From Verrucomicrobiota bacterium (lineage in GTDB: Bacteria; Verrucomicrobiota; Verrucomicrobiia; Limisphaerales; J093): DNA of 64,000 bases. The notes under the pieces are model-generated. The model had not been told where the DNA came from, ran no database searches, and saw nothing but the letters and a program-made list of their open reading frames with translations. The DNA is taken from the NCBI GenBank assembly GCA_029556615.1, contig JAKQDD010000115.1, forward strand, positions 1-64,000, given 5' to 3'. The position numbers were made by a program, and so were the translations under genes. Below are positions 56,311 through 64,000 of the stretch, piece by piece. The stretch's first letter is position 1. Each line of letters begins with the position of its first letter.

Positions 56311-57387
56311 ATGTCGAAACCGAACGTGACAGAAAAAGAGCGGGCGAGATTGGAATGGGCGAGGGGCGGGCGGTTGCCGTGTTGGCTGGCGTTGGGGCTG
56401 GGGATTGTCTTTGGGGTCTTAATGGCCCGGGGCGTCCTGGCGGCAGTGGGCGGGTCCACGCCGCCGGTCAAGCGCTACACCGTGGCCGTGATCCCGAAGG
56501 GAGCCACGCACAGTTTCTGGAAGTCGATCCACGCCGGCGCGCGCAAGGCGGCTCTGGAACTGGGCAATGTGGACATTGTCTGGAAAAGCGGTCTCAAGGA
56601 GGACGATCGCGACTCGCAGATCAAGGTGGTCGAAGACATGGTGATTCGCAAGGTGTCGGGCATCGTGTTGGCGCCGTTGGACGACGTGGCGCTCCGGCCG
56701 CCCGTCAACGATGCAGTCCGGCGGGGCATTCCGGTGGTGATCATTGACTCGGATCTTAAGAGCGACAAGTACACGAGCTTTGTCGCGACGGACAACTACC
56801 AGGGGGGGGTGAAGGCGGGGGAGCATCTTGGCCGCCTGTTGGGAGGGCGGGGGCGGGTGGTGATGCTCCGGTGCATGGAGGGATCGGCGAGCACGATGCA
56901 GCGGGAGCGTGGTTTTCTGGATGCGATGGCCCGGCAAGCGGGGATTCAGGTGCTGAGCTCGAATCGGTTTGGCGGGGCCACCGCCGAGGAGGCGTACAAG
57001 GTGAGCGAGAATCTCTTGGCCCCTCATCGGCGTCCTGATGGTTCCCTGGCCTTGGACGGCATTTTCAGCTCGAACGAATCGACGACCTTCGGGATGCTGC
57101 GGGCTCTCCAGGACAGCCAGTGGGCGGGCACGGTGAAGTTCGTCGGCTTCGACAGTTCGCCGGTGCTTGTGCGGGCGCTCGAGAATGGCGAGTTGCAGGG
57201 ATTGGTCCTGCAGGATCCGATGGCCATGGGGTATTTGGGGGTCAAGACGCTGGTCGCGCATCTTCGGGGAGAGCCGGTGGTGCGGCGCATCGACACCGGT
57301 TCAGCCCTGGCGACGCCCGAGAACCGGGACGATCCGGCGATCCGCAAGTTACTGGAGCCTGACCTCCGGCAGTGGCTTCAGGAATGA
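56311..57387 (+). CDS. Sugar ABC transporter substrate-binding protein (RbsB-like)
   Basis: This 358-residue protein has an N-terminal membrane or signal segment (CWLALGLGIVFGVLMARG, about 24-41) and a type-1 periplasmic-binding fold: YTVAVIPKGATHSFWKSIHAGARKAA, VSGIVLAPLDD, VVIIDSDLKS, IFSSNESTTFGMLRAL and TVKFVGFDSSP. This is the Peripla_BP_4 pattern of ribose/xylose/allose carriers. The start codon lies only nine bases after the repeat element, with GAGG of the duplicated repeat end as the only Shine-Dalgarno-like sequence. The stop overlaps the ATPase start (ATGA). The ligand is unknown. Confidence 0.85.
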   Translation: MSKPNVTEKERARLEWARGGRLPCWLALGLGIVFGVLMARGVLAAVGGSTPPVKRYTVAVIPKGATHSFWKSIHAGARKAALELGNVDIVWKSGLKEDDRDSQIKVVEDMVIRKVSGIVLAPLDDVALRPPVNDAVRRGIPVVIIDSDLKSDKYTSFVATDNYQGGVKAGEHLGRLLGGRGRVVMLRCMEGSASTMQRERGFLDAMARQAGIQVLSSNRFGGATAEEAYKVSENLLAPHRRPDGSLALDGIFSSNESTTFGMLRALQDSQWAGTVKFVGFDSSPVLVRALENGELQGLVLQDPMAMGYLGVKTLVAHLRGEPVVRRIDTGSALATPENRDDPAIRKLLEPDLRQWLQE

Positions 57388-58952
57388 GCGAAGCGCCCTC
57401 GAACGTCCGCCTCGAGATGTGCGGCATCTCGAAGCGGTTCGGGGCCACGGTGGCCCTGGCCGGTGTGGATCTCCGGGTGCGTTCCGGCGAAGTGGTGGCG
57501 TTGGTGGGCGAGAACGGGGCGGGCAAGAGCACGCTGATGAAGGTCCTGTCGGGGGCGCACCGGCCGGATGCGGGTCGGATGTGGGTGGATGGGAGGCCGT
57601 TTGCGCCGACGCATCCCATCGAGGCCCGCCGGCGGGGCGTGGCGATGATCTATCAGGAGCTCTCCTTGAGCCCGCATCTGACGGTTCAGGAGAACATCCT
57701 GCTCGGCCTCGAACCAACGATCTGGGGGTGGATTGACCGACGGGAGTCGCGTCGGCGTGTCCGACGGGCGCTCGAGCCGTTCGAGCATGCGGGGATTGAT
57801 TCTGACCGGCGGGTGGGGGAGCTGACGGTGGCCTGTCAGCAGATGGTCGAGATTGCGCGGGCCCTGGCGGTTGGCTGTCGGATCCTGGTGTTGGACGAGC
57901 CGACGAGCACTCTGACGCAGCCGGATGTGGATCGCCTGTTCGCGTTGGTCCGGCGTTTACGCAGCGAGGGCCTTGCGGTGGTGTACATCTCGCATTTCCT
58001 CGAGGAGGTGAAGGCGGTGGCGGACAGGATTGTGGTGTTGCGGGATGGGCAGGTGGCGGGGGAAGGAGCGGCGGCGGACCTGACGGCGGCGGCGATGGTC
58101 TCGCTGATGGTGGGCCGGGAGGTGCGCAGTTTGTACCCCCGATCCTTGCGATCTCCGGGGGAGGTGGTCCTTGAAGTCAGCGGCCTTGGGGGTCTGGTCA
58201 AGCCGGTGAGCGCGACCCTCGAGCTGCGTCGGGGCGAAGTGTTTGGCGTGGCGGGGTTGCTGGGTGCGGGCCGGACGGAGTTCCTGCGGTGCCTTTTTGG
58301 TTTGGATCCGGTCCGATGCGGCACGGTACGGATCGGGGTGTATTCGGGTCCGGCTTCTCCGCGGCGTCGGTGGCGGCAGGGGGTGGGCTATTTGAGTGAG
58401 GACCGGAAGCGGGAAGGGTTAGCCGGGGCGCTCAGTCTGGCGGACAATCTGACGCTGAGCCATTTGGAGGACCTGGGGCCCTGGGGGATGGTTTTGCCGG
58501 GCCGACAGCGGGCTGCGGCCCGGAACTGGATCGAGCGCCTTCATCTGCGGTGCCAGAGCGCCGACCAGCCGGCGGCGAGTCTTTCGGGCGGGAACCAGCA
58601 GAAGGTCGCGCTGGCGCGGTTGCTGCATCACGGCGCCGACGTTCTCTTGCTTGACGAACCGACCCGCGGGATTGATGTGGCGTCGAAGGCGGCGTTGTAC
58701 GCGGTGATTGACGAATTGGCAGTGGGTTCTCCGTCCGAGGGCCGGCCCCCGAAGGCGGTGGTGATGGTGAGCAGCCACCTGCCGGAGCTGTTGGGTGTGT
58801 GCGACCGGGTGGCGGTGATGTGCCGGGGCCGGCTTGGCATGCCGCGGCCGGTGGCGGAGTGGGATGAGCACGCGTTGTTGCTTGCCGCCACCGGGCAGGC
58901 CGCGGCGGAAGAGGGGAAGGGCTCGAACGGTGGGGCGGAAGATTCAACATGA
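57384..58952 (+). CDS. Sugar ABC transporter ATPase (RbsA/MglA type)
   Basis: This 522-residue ATPase has two ABC domains. The first has an intact Walker A GENGAGKST (42-50), the degenerate signature VACQQMVEIARAL and Walker B ILVLDEPTS. The second has a reduced Walker A GLLGAGRTE, as is usual in this group, with signature LSGGNQQKVALARLL and Walker B LLDEPTRGID. That pair of patterns is characteristic of CUT2 (ribose/galactose-type) ATPases. It is coupled to the binding-protein gene by ATGA overlap. Confidence 0.92.
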   Translation: MSEAPSNVRLEMCGISKRFGATVALAGVDLRVRSGEVVALVGENGAGKSTLMKVLSGAHRPDAGRMWVDGRPFAPTHPIEARRRGVAMIYQELSLSPHLTVQENILLGLEPTIWGWIDRRESRRRVRRALEPFEHAGIDSDRRVGELTVACQQMVEIARALAVGCRILVLDEPTSTLTQPDVDRLFALVRRLRSEGLAVVYISHFLEEVKAVADRIVVLRDGQVAGEGAAADLTAAAMVSLMVGREVRSLYPRSLRSPGEVVLEVSGLGGLVKPVSATLELRRGEVFGVAGLLGAGRTEFLRCLFGLDPVRCGTVRIGVYSGPASPRRRWRQGVGYLSEDRKREGLAGALSLADNLTLSHLEDLGPWGMVLPGRQRAAARNWIERLHLRCQSADQPAASLSGGNQQKVALARLLHHGADVLLLDEPTRGIDVASKAALYAVIDELAVGSPSEGRPPKAVVMVSSHLPELLGVCDRVAVMCRGRLGMPRPVAEWDEHALLLAATGQAAAEEGKGSNGGAEDST

Positions 58953-58986
58953 TCACCACGTCGCACCCGGGTCGAGGAGTCCGGTG

Positions 58987-60015
58987 ATGAGCCTCCTTAT
59001 TCGAACATCAAGACTGGGGGCCTCGTTACGCGAGTCGCTGGCGCGGTCTTTGGGTTGGCTGGGGCCGATTGCGGGGCTGTGCGTGGTGTTCGGGTTGTTC
59101 GCGTTGCTGGCGCCGGAGAGTTTTCGGTCGGGGCGGAATCTCGAGACGATCGCGCGGCAGACGACGATTGTGGGGTTGGGCGCATTGGGGATGACGCTGG
59201 TGATCATCCTTGGGGGGATAGACCTATCGATCGGCTCGATGGTGGCGTTGGCGACGGTGGTGATTGCGTGGTCGATGCAGGTGGAACCGCTGGGTTGGGG
59301 GCCATGGGCGGCGGCGGCGCTGGCGGTTGCGGTGTGCGGGGGGTGTGGTTTTGCGAACGGGCTGTTGATCACGCGGCTGCATGTGGTTCCGTTCATTGTG
59401 ACGCTGGGCATGATGCTGGTGGTGCGGGGTGCTGCGAAGGGGTTGTCCCGCGAGCAGAAGATTGACGCGCCCGAGACATGGCTGAACGACCTGTTGGCGT
59501 CGCTGGGGCCGGATGACCGGGGGTGGCTGATGCCGCCTGGGGTATGGTTGTTGGTGGGGATGGCGGTGCTGGTGGCGGGGGTATTGCGGTACACCCGTTT
59601 CGGACGGCACACGGTGGCCATTGGGTCGAATGAACTGACCGCCCGGCTCTGCGGAGTGGCGGTCGATCGCGTGAAAGTGTTCGTGTACACGCTGGGCGGG
59701 TTGTTTGGCGGGCTGGGGGGGGTGATGCAGTTTTCGAGGCTGACGGTGGGGGACCCGACGGTGGCCGTGGGCCTCGAACTCGACGTGATTGCGGCGGTGG
59801 TCATTGGCGGGGGGAGTCTGTCCGGCGGGGAGGGGTCGGTGCTTGGGACGCTGGTGGGGGCGTTGATCATGTCGGTCATCCGGTCCGGCTGTTCCCAGAT
59901 GGGGTTGTCCAACTGGGTGCAGGAGATCATCACCGGCTCCATCATCATCGTGGCGGTCGCCCTGGACCGGTTGCGCCATCGGCGCCTCTGGACAGGGTCG
60001 CCCGGCACGGTTTAG
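58987..60015 (+). CDS. Sugar ABC transporter permease (RbsC type)
   Basis: This 342-residue permease has about nine to ten membrane segments. The RbsC/BPD_transp_2 signature TLVIILGGIDLSIGSMVALATVV sits near 67-89, and the permease loop VFVYTLGGLFGGLGGVMQFSRL later. It probably functions as a homodimer with the upstream ATPase. ATG 58987 was chosen because the first membrane region follows closely. The seryl-tRNA synthetase gene starts nine bases after its stop, which may be readthrough arrangement rather than functional linkage. Confidence 0.92.
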   Translation: MSLLIRTSRLGASLRESLARSLGWLGPIAGLCVVFGLFALLAPESFRSGRNLETIARQTTIVGLGALGMTLVIILGGIDLSIGSMVALATVVIAWSMQVEPLGWGPWAAAALAVAVCGGCGFANGLLITRLHVVPFIVTLGMMLVVRGAAKGLSREQKIDAPETWLNDLLASLGPDDRGWLMPPGVWLLVGMAVLVAGVLRYTRFGRHTVAIGSNELTARLCGVAVDRVKVFVYTLGGLFGGLGGVMQFSRLTVGDPTVAVGLELDVIAAVVIGGGSLSGGEGSVLGTLVGALIMSVIRSGCSQMGLSNWVQEIITGSIIIVAVALDRLRHRRLWTGSPGTV

Positions 60016-60024
60016 CATCCCCCG

Positions 60025-61335
60025 ATGCTGGACATCCGACGGATCCGGGAACATCCGGAAGAGGCCCGCGAGCGGTTGGCGGCGCGCGGGGCGGGGGACG
60101 AGGCGAAGATCGCTGACGTGCTCGCGCTGGACGAGCAGCGGCGCCGGATGCTGGGCGAGGCGGAATCGCTGAAGGCGCAACGGAACCGGGTTTCGAAGGA
60201 GATCGGGGCTCTCATGGCTCAGAAGCGAGCCGACGAAGCCGCGTCGCGCAGGGCGGAGATGCGGGAGATCGGCGACCGGATCAGTGCCCTGGACCGTGAG
60301 GCCACCGAGGCGGAAGCGTCGCGGGACCAGCTGTTGCTGAGGATTCCGAACTTGCCGCATGCGACCGTGCCGGCGGGGCGGACGGCGACGGAGAATCCCG
60401 TGGTGCGGACGTGGGGGGAGATGCCGTCGTTCTCGTTCGAGCCCAAGGATCACGTGGCGCTCTGCGAGGCGGGGCGCTGGATCGACTTCGCGCGCGGCGC
60501 GAAGCTGTCGGGCAGCGGCTTTCTGTTATACACGGCGTGGGGGGCGCGGCTTGAGCGGGGGCTGATCCAATTCCTGCTGGATCTGCACGTGCGAGAGCAC
60601 GGTTACACGGAAGTATCGCCTCCGTTCATCATCAGCCGCGACTGCATGATCGGGGTGGGCCAGTTCCCGAAGTTCGAGGATCAGGCGTATGCGGTCCAGG
60701 AGGGATTGGATGCCGCGACGCTGGGGAAGCTCTTTCTGTTGCCGACTGCCGAGGCGCCGGTGGCGAACATCCACCGGGACGAGGTCCTGCGGGAGTGCCA
60801 ATTGCCGATCCGGTACGTGGCGTACAGCCCGTGTTTCCGGGCGGAAGCCGGCGCGGCGGGTGTTGGGACTCGAGGGATGATCCGGGTTCACCAGTTTGAC
60901 AAGGTCGAGTTGATCAGCGTGGTGCAGCCGGAGCAGGGTTATCTCGAGCACGAGAAGCTGGTGGGGGACGCGGAGCGGGTGCTGCAGAAGCTGGGACTGC
61001 ACTATCGCGTCGTGCTGCTCTGCACTGGGGACATGGGGTTCACGAGCGCCAAGACATACGACATCGAGGTGTGGGCGCCGGGACAACGGCAGTACCTCGA
61101 GGTCTCGAGTTGTTCGAATTGTGAGGACTACCAGGCCCGCCGCATGAACTGCCGGTACAAGGCCGAGACGGGAGAGAACCGGTTCCCGCACATACTCAAC
61201 GGCAGTGGCACGGCGCTGGCGCGGTTGTTTGTGGCCTTGGTCGAGCGATATCAGCAGGCGGACGGTTCCGTGGTCTTGCCGGAAGCGCTGCGGCCGTACG
61301 TGGGGGCGGACCGGTTGCCGCCGGTGGCGTCGTGA
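60025..61335 (+). CDS. serS: Seryl-tRNA synthetase
   Basis: This 436-residue class II aminoacyl-tRNA synthetase charges tRNA-Ser in the cytoplasm. An N-terminal long coiled-coil arm (about 30-100, ESLKAQRNRVSKEIG) grips the tRNA. The catalytic core follows with motif 2 (SPCFRAEAGAAGVGTRGMIRVHQFDKVE) and motif 3 (NGSGTALARLFVALVE), and with LPTAEAPVANIHRDEVL near 240. Length and motifs are those of an ordinary bacterial SerRS. It is the clearest housekeeping gene in the window. Confidence 0.97.
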   Translation: MLDIRRIREHPEEARERLAARGAGDEAKIADVLALDEQRRRMLGEAESLKAQRNRVSKEIGALMAQKRADEAASRRAEMREIGDRISALDREATEAEASRDQLLLRIPNLPHATVPAGRTATENPVVRTWGEMPSFSFEPKDHVALCEAGRWIDFARGAKLSGSGFLLYTAWGARLERGLIQFLLDLHVREHGYTEVSPPFIISRDCMIGVGQFPKFEDQAYAVQEGLDAATLGKLFLLPTAEAPVANIHRDEVLRECQLPIRYVAYSPCFRAEAGAAGVGTRGMIRVHQFDKVELISVVQPEQGYLEHEKLVGDAERVLQKLGLHYRVVLLCTGDMGFTSAKTYDIEVWAPGQRQYLEVSSCSNCEDYQARRMNCRYKAETGENRFPHILNGSGTALARLFVALVERYQQADGSVVLPEALRPYVGADRLPPVAS

Positions 61336-61350
61336 ACCGTCGTTGGAGTC

Positions 61351-62829
61351 ATGAGGATCCTCCTGGCCAGCAGCGAAGTCTACCCCTACTCGAAGAGCGG
61401 GGGACTGGCGGACATGGTGGCGGCACTGGGCAAGTTCCTGGCGCGCGCGGGCCATGATGTGGGGTTGGTGACGCCGCTCTACCGGGGCATTCGCGAGCGA
61501 TTCCGATTGCTTCAGCCGTTTCGGTACCGGCTCGAGGTGCCCTTGGGCCATGCGACGGTCAGCGCCACGCTCTGGACGACGGCGGCTCCCGACGGGCTCC
61601 GGCTGTATTTCGTCGATCAACCGGCGTTTTTCCAGCGGCGCGGTCTTTATGGGGAAGACGACGTCGCGTACGCGGACAACGCGGCGCGTTTCATTTTCCT
61701 GTCGAAAGCGGTGGCGCATTTGGCGCGGCACCTGACCCCGCCGCCCGAGGTGGTTCATGTGCACGACTGGCATGTGGGCCTGGTCCCGCTCCTGATCCGG
61801 GATGCGGCGGTCCGGGGCGGCTGGCGGGAAGCGCCCGGCACGTGTCTGACCATTCACAACCTGGCGTACCAGGGTGTTTACCCGCGGGCGATCTACGAGG
61901 CCACCAACCTGCCGTGGTCGTACTTCACGCACGAGGGCCTCGAGTTCCATGGCCACGTGAGCCTGCTGAAAGCCGGCGTTGCCTATGCCGACGCGCTGAC
62001 TGCCGTAAGTCCCCAATACGCGCAGGAGATCCAGACCCCCGAACAGGGGTGCGGGCTCGATGGGCTGCTCCGTGCGCGGGCGGGTCGGCTGTCAGGGATC
62101 CTCAATGGCGTGGACTACGAGGAATGGCGGACCCGGAACAACCCGAGTCTGGTCCACGGGTACGACTTGGCGGACCCGGACGGCAAGGCGGCCAACAAGG
62201 CGGCGTTGCAGCACGAGTTGGGGTTGCCGGCCCGGCCGGAGGTGCCGCTTTTTGGCATCGTGTCGCGGTTGGTTGATCAGAAGGGGATTGACATCGAGCT
62301 GACGGCCCTGACCGAACTGCTGGCATCGGACATTCAGGTGGCGGTGCTCGGGGCGGGTCAACCGGAGTTCGAGGAGGGGTTCCTGAGGCTGGCGGATCTG
62401 CATCCGGAGAAGGTGGGCGTGCGGCTGGGGTACAACCACGGGCTCGCCCACCGGATTGAAGCCGGCAGTGATTTCTTCCTGATGCCGTCGAAGTTCGAGC
62501 CGTGCGGGCTGAACCAGATGTACAGCCTGCGCTACGGGACGATCCCCGTCGTGCGGGCAACGGGTGGTCTTGACGACAGCGTGATCGACATCCGCGAAGA
62601 CCCGGCTCGCGCCAATGGGATCAAGTTCCATGAGTACTCGAGCGCCGCGCTCGCCAAAGCGATCCGGAAAGCCCTGGCGCTGCATGGGGACCCCGAGCTG
62701 GTCGCCCACTACCGCTTCAACGGGATGACGGCTGATTTCTCCTGGGACCGGACGGCGGCCGAGTACGTGGCGGTGTACGAGAGGATCCGGCGGGCGGCCC
62801 GGGAAGCGGTTCCCGGCGCCACGCGATGA
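61351..62829 (+). CDS. glgA: Glycogen synthase (ADP-glucose type, GT5)
   Basis: This 492-residue protein has the N-terminal KSGGLADMVAAL motif that binds the nucleotide sugar, VHVHDWHVGLVPLL, TIHNLAYQGV and the C-terminal SKFEPCGLNQMYSLRYG with its catalytic Glu, all diagnostic of GlgA. It extends alpha-1,4-glucan from ADP-glucose for glycogen storage. It follows serS by 15 bases and is followed by a rhomboid gene after nine bases. Confidence 0.96.
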   Translation: MRILLASSEVYPYSKSGGLADMVAALGKFLARAGHDVGLVTPLYRGIRERFRLLQPFRYRLEVPLGHATVSATLWTTAAPDGLRLYFVDQPAFFQRRGLYGEDDVAYADNAARFIFLSKAVAHLARHLTPPPEVVHVHDWHVGLVPLLIRDAAVRGGWREAPGTCLTIHNLAYQGVYPRAIYEATNLPWSYFTHEGLEFHGHVSLLKAGVAYADALTAVSPQYAQEIQTPEQGCGLDGLLRARAGRLSGILNGVDYEEWRTRNNPSLVHGYDLADPDGKAANKAALQHELGLPARPEVPLFGIVSRLVDQKGIDIELTALTELLASDIQVAVLGAGQPEFEEGFLRLADLHPEKVGVRLGYNHGLAHRIEAGSDFFLMPSKFEPCGLNQMYSLRYGTIPVVRATGGLDDSVIDIREDPARANGIKFHEYSSAALAKAIRKALALHGDPELVAHYRFNGMTADFSWDRTAAEYVAVYERIRRAAREAVPGATR

Positions 62830-62838
62830 GGGGGGACT

Positions 62839-64000
62839 GTGATCCTGCCGATTAGCGACACGCCGAACCCGCGCGGGTTTCCGGCGGTGACCTACCTGTT
62901 GATCGCGCTCAATGTGGCGGTCTATCTCGGCATCACCCTGCCGCTGAGCGGGCGCCCGCCGGATTACGAAGACCCGGCACTTCGGGAGTACCTCCAGGTG
63001 GTGCGGCAGAGCGCGCCGCCGGGCGTGTCGCTGCGCGCCCTCGTCAGCCAGGTCTCCGCCTACGACCTCGTGGTGTTCAAGCACGGGTATCAGCCGGGGC
63101 AACCCCGTGTCGTCGACCTGTTCACTTCCATCTTCCTGCATGGGGGCTTCATGCACCTGTTCGGGAACATGCTGTTCCTTTGGATCTACGGCGACAACGT
63201 CGAGCACCGTTTGGGTCGGGTGCGGTATCTTCTGTACTACCTCCTCACGGGCGTGGCGGCGACGCTGGCCTTCAGCCTCTTTGCCCGGGGTTCCCGGGTG
63301 CCGCTCGTGGGCGCGTCCGGCGCGATCTCGGGGGTTCTGGGTTTCTATTTCCTCTGGTTCCCGCGCAACAAGGTCCGGCTGCTCGTGCTGTTCTTCCCGT
63401 TCTTCATGAACGTGGTGGCGATTTCGGCGCGGCTGGTCTTGGGGTTCTACCTGGTGATTGACAACCTGCTGCCGTTCGTCCTTAGCCGGGGCGGGGCGGC
63501 GGGGGGTGTTGCCCACGGCGCGCACTTGGGCGGGTTCCTTGCCGGTCTGCTCGTCGCCTGGCTCGAGGACCGCCGGGAATATGCGCCGGTCGAGGCGACG
63601 TTCCGGGACGCGGCACAGGCGCCCGCGCGCCCCGATACGCCGGCGGCGGCGATTTCAAGGGCGCTCGAGGCCGGCGACATGCCTGAAGCTGCCCGGCGGT
63701 ATTTCGCGGTCGAGGGTGAGGCGTCGCGGCGCCTGCTGGCGCCGGGCCAACTGCTGGCGCTGGGGAACTGGCTGGCCGGACAGCGGCATGCGCACGCCGC
63801 CCTGGCGGTTTACCGGCGGCACCTGAGGGACTATCCCACCGGACCCGGGCTTGCCGAGGCGCACCTTGGCGCGGGCCGTGTCCAGCTCGAACAGCTCGAT
63901 CAGCCCGCCGCGGCGTACCAGCATTTCCTCGAAGCCATCGAGCTGGCGACGTCCGAAGCGGTTGCGCGCGAGGCACGGGTTGGCCTCGATCAAATCGCCC
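62839..64000 (+). CDS. Rhomboid-family intramembrane serine protease with TPR-like tail (partial)
   Basis: The frame from GTG 62839 (after AGGGGGG) is open to the right edge, so the C-terminus is missing. Rhomboid features: N-terminal FPAVTYLLIALNVAVYLG helix, HGGFMHLFGNMLFLWIYG, the catalytic serine in VGASGAISGVLGF (Ser160) and the histidine in HGAHLGGFLAGLL (His229). An extra soluble loop sits between the first helix and the HGGFMH region, as in the larger bacterial rhomboids. After about residue 245 the sequence becomes a helical repeat region (AAAISRALEAGDMPEAARRYF, LGAGRVQLEQLDQPAAAYQHF), probably TPR-like, as in several PVC rhomboids. The substrate is unknown. Confidence 0.88.
   Translation, partial: MILPISDTPNPRGFPAVTYLLIALNVAVYLGITLPLSGRPPDYEDPALREYLQVVRQSAPPGVSLRALVSQVSAYDLVVFKHGYQPGQPRVVDLFTSIFLHGGFMHLFGNMLFLWIYGDNVEHRLGRVRYLLYYLLTGVAATLAFSLFARGSRVPLVGASGAISGVLGFYFLWFPRNKVRLLVLFFPFFMNVVAISARLVLGFYLVIDNLLPFVLSRGGAAGGVAHGAHLGGFLAGLLVAWLEDRREYAPVEATFRDAAQAPARPDTPAAAISRALEAGDMPEAARRYFAVEGEASRRLLAPGQLLALGNWLAGQRHAHAALAVYRRHLRDYPTGPGLAEAHLGAGRVQLEQLDQPAAAYQHFLEAIELATSEAVAREARVGLDQIA

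Noticed and set aside
1-64000. CRISPR arrays, tRNA and rRNA genes, intact transposases
   Set aside because: No regularly spaced direct repeats, cloverleaf-type sequences, rRNA segments or transposase motifs were recognised on reading either strand.

Overview
The window is GC-rich (about two-thirds G+C by eye), densely coded DNA that most resembles a member of the Verrucomicrobiota (subdivision 3/Limisphaerales- or Chthoniobacter-like). The reasons are a pseudopilin operon of the Verru_Chthon cassette type, giant secreted lamin-tail/CotH proteins, a Tat-exported sugar-isomerase-like protein, S1 sulfatase and formylglycine-enzyme relatives, DUF1080 and M81 proteins. No rRNA, tRNA, CRISPR array or intact transposase gene was seen. 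Two genes run off the edges: a beta-strand-repeat exoprotein on the left and a rhomboid protein on the right.

Left part (1-10.9 kb): a minus-strand group of exported carbohydrate-type proteins (BNR/sialidase-like, DUF1080, M81) is followed by an envelope-remodelling locus. That locus has a SAM methyltransferase and a WapQ/InaA-like kinase on the plus strand, a ColRS/CusRS-type two-component system on the minus strand, and then a LAB_N membrane protein, a dual-specificity phosphatase and a decayed ArnT-like glycosyltransferase on the plus strand. Two nearly identical 16-bp CusR-box-like palindromes mark the two promoter regions of this locus. The set recalls the Pseudomonas colRS-orf222-wapQ arrangement and suggests signal-controlled modification of lipopolysaccharide or lipid A.

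Middle (10.9-35.3 kb): three plus-strand genes encode a 2545-residue LTD/CotH/beta-helix protein, a beta-helix protein and an outer-membrane-barrel-like protein. They are followed by a Tat-exported fucose-isomerase-like protein. Opposite these lie a GH51-like arabinofuranosidase, a broken formylglycine-generating enzyme and a second giant CotH protein. Next comes a membrane-anchored protein whose frame continues for 42 codons past an in-frame TGA, with a hairpin just downstream of that TGA: a candidate selenoprotein. An MliC-like lipoprotein ends the block.

Cassette region (35.4-52.3 kb): a BrnT/BrnA-like toxin-antitoxin pair with its own palindromic operator overlaps the start of an operon of five prepilins and a 1254-residue cassette-A protein. 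A 2712-residue S8 subtilase follows in the same direction. The later genes are strikingly rich in Thr-Asn pairs.

Right part (52.3-64 kb): a zinc-ribbon protein, an arylsulfatase, a sigma-54 response regulator, a ribose-type ABC transporter (binding protein, ATPase, permease), seryl-tRNA synthetase, glycogen synthase and the partial rhomboid gene.

Two unrecognised non-coding families stand out. One is a 179-bp element made of two inverted-repeat units. It has two full copies and one half copy, each starting exactly at the TAG stop codon of the gene upstream. The other is a 57-bp nested hairpin present twice, whose outer stem shows a compensatory base change.
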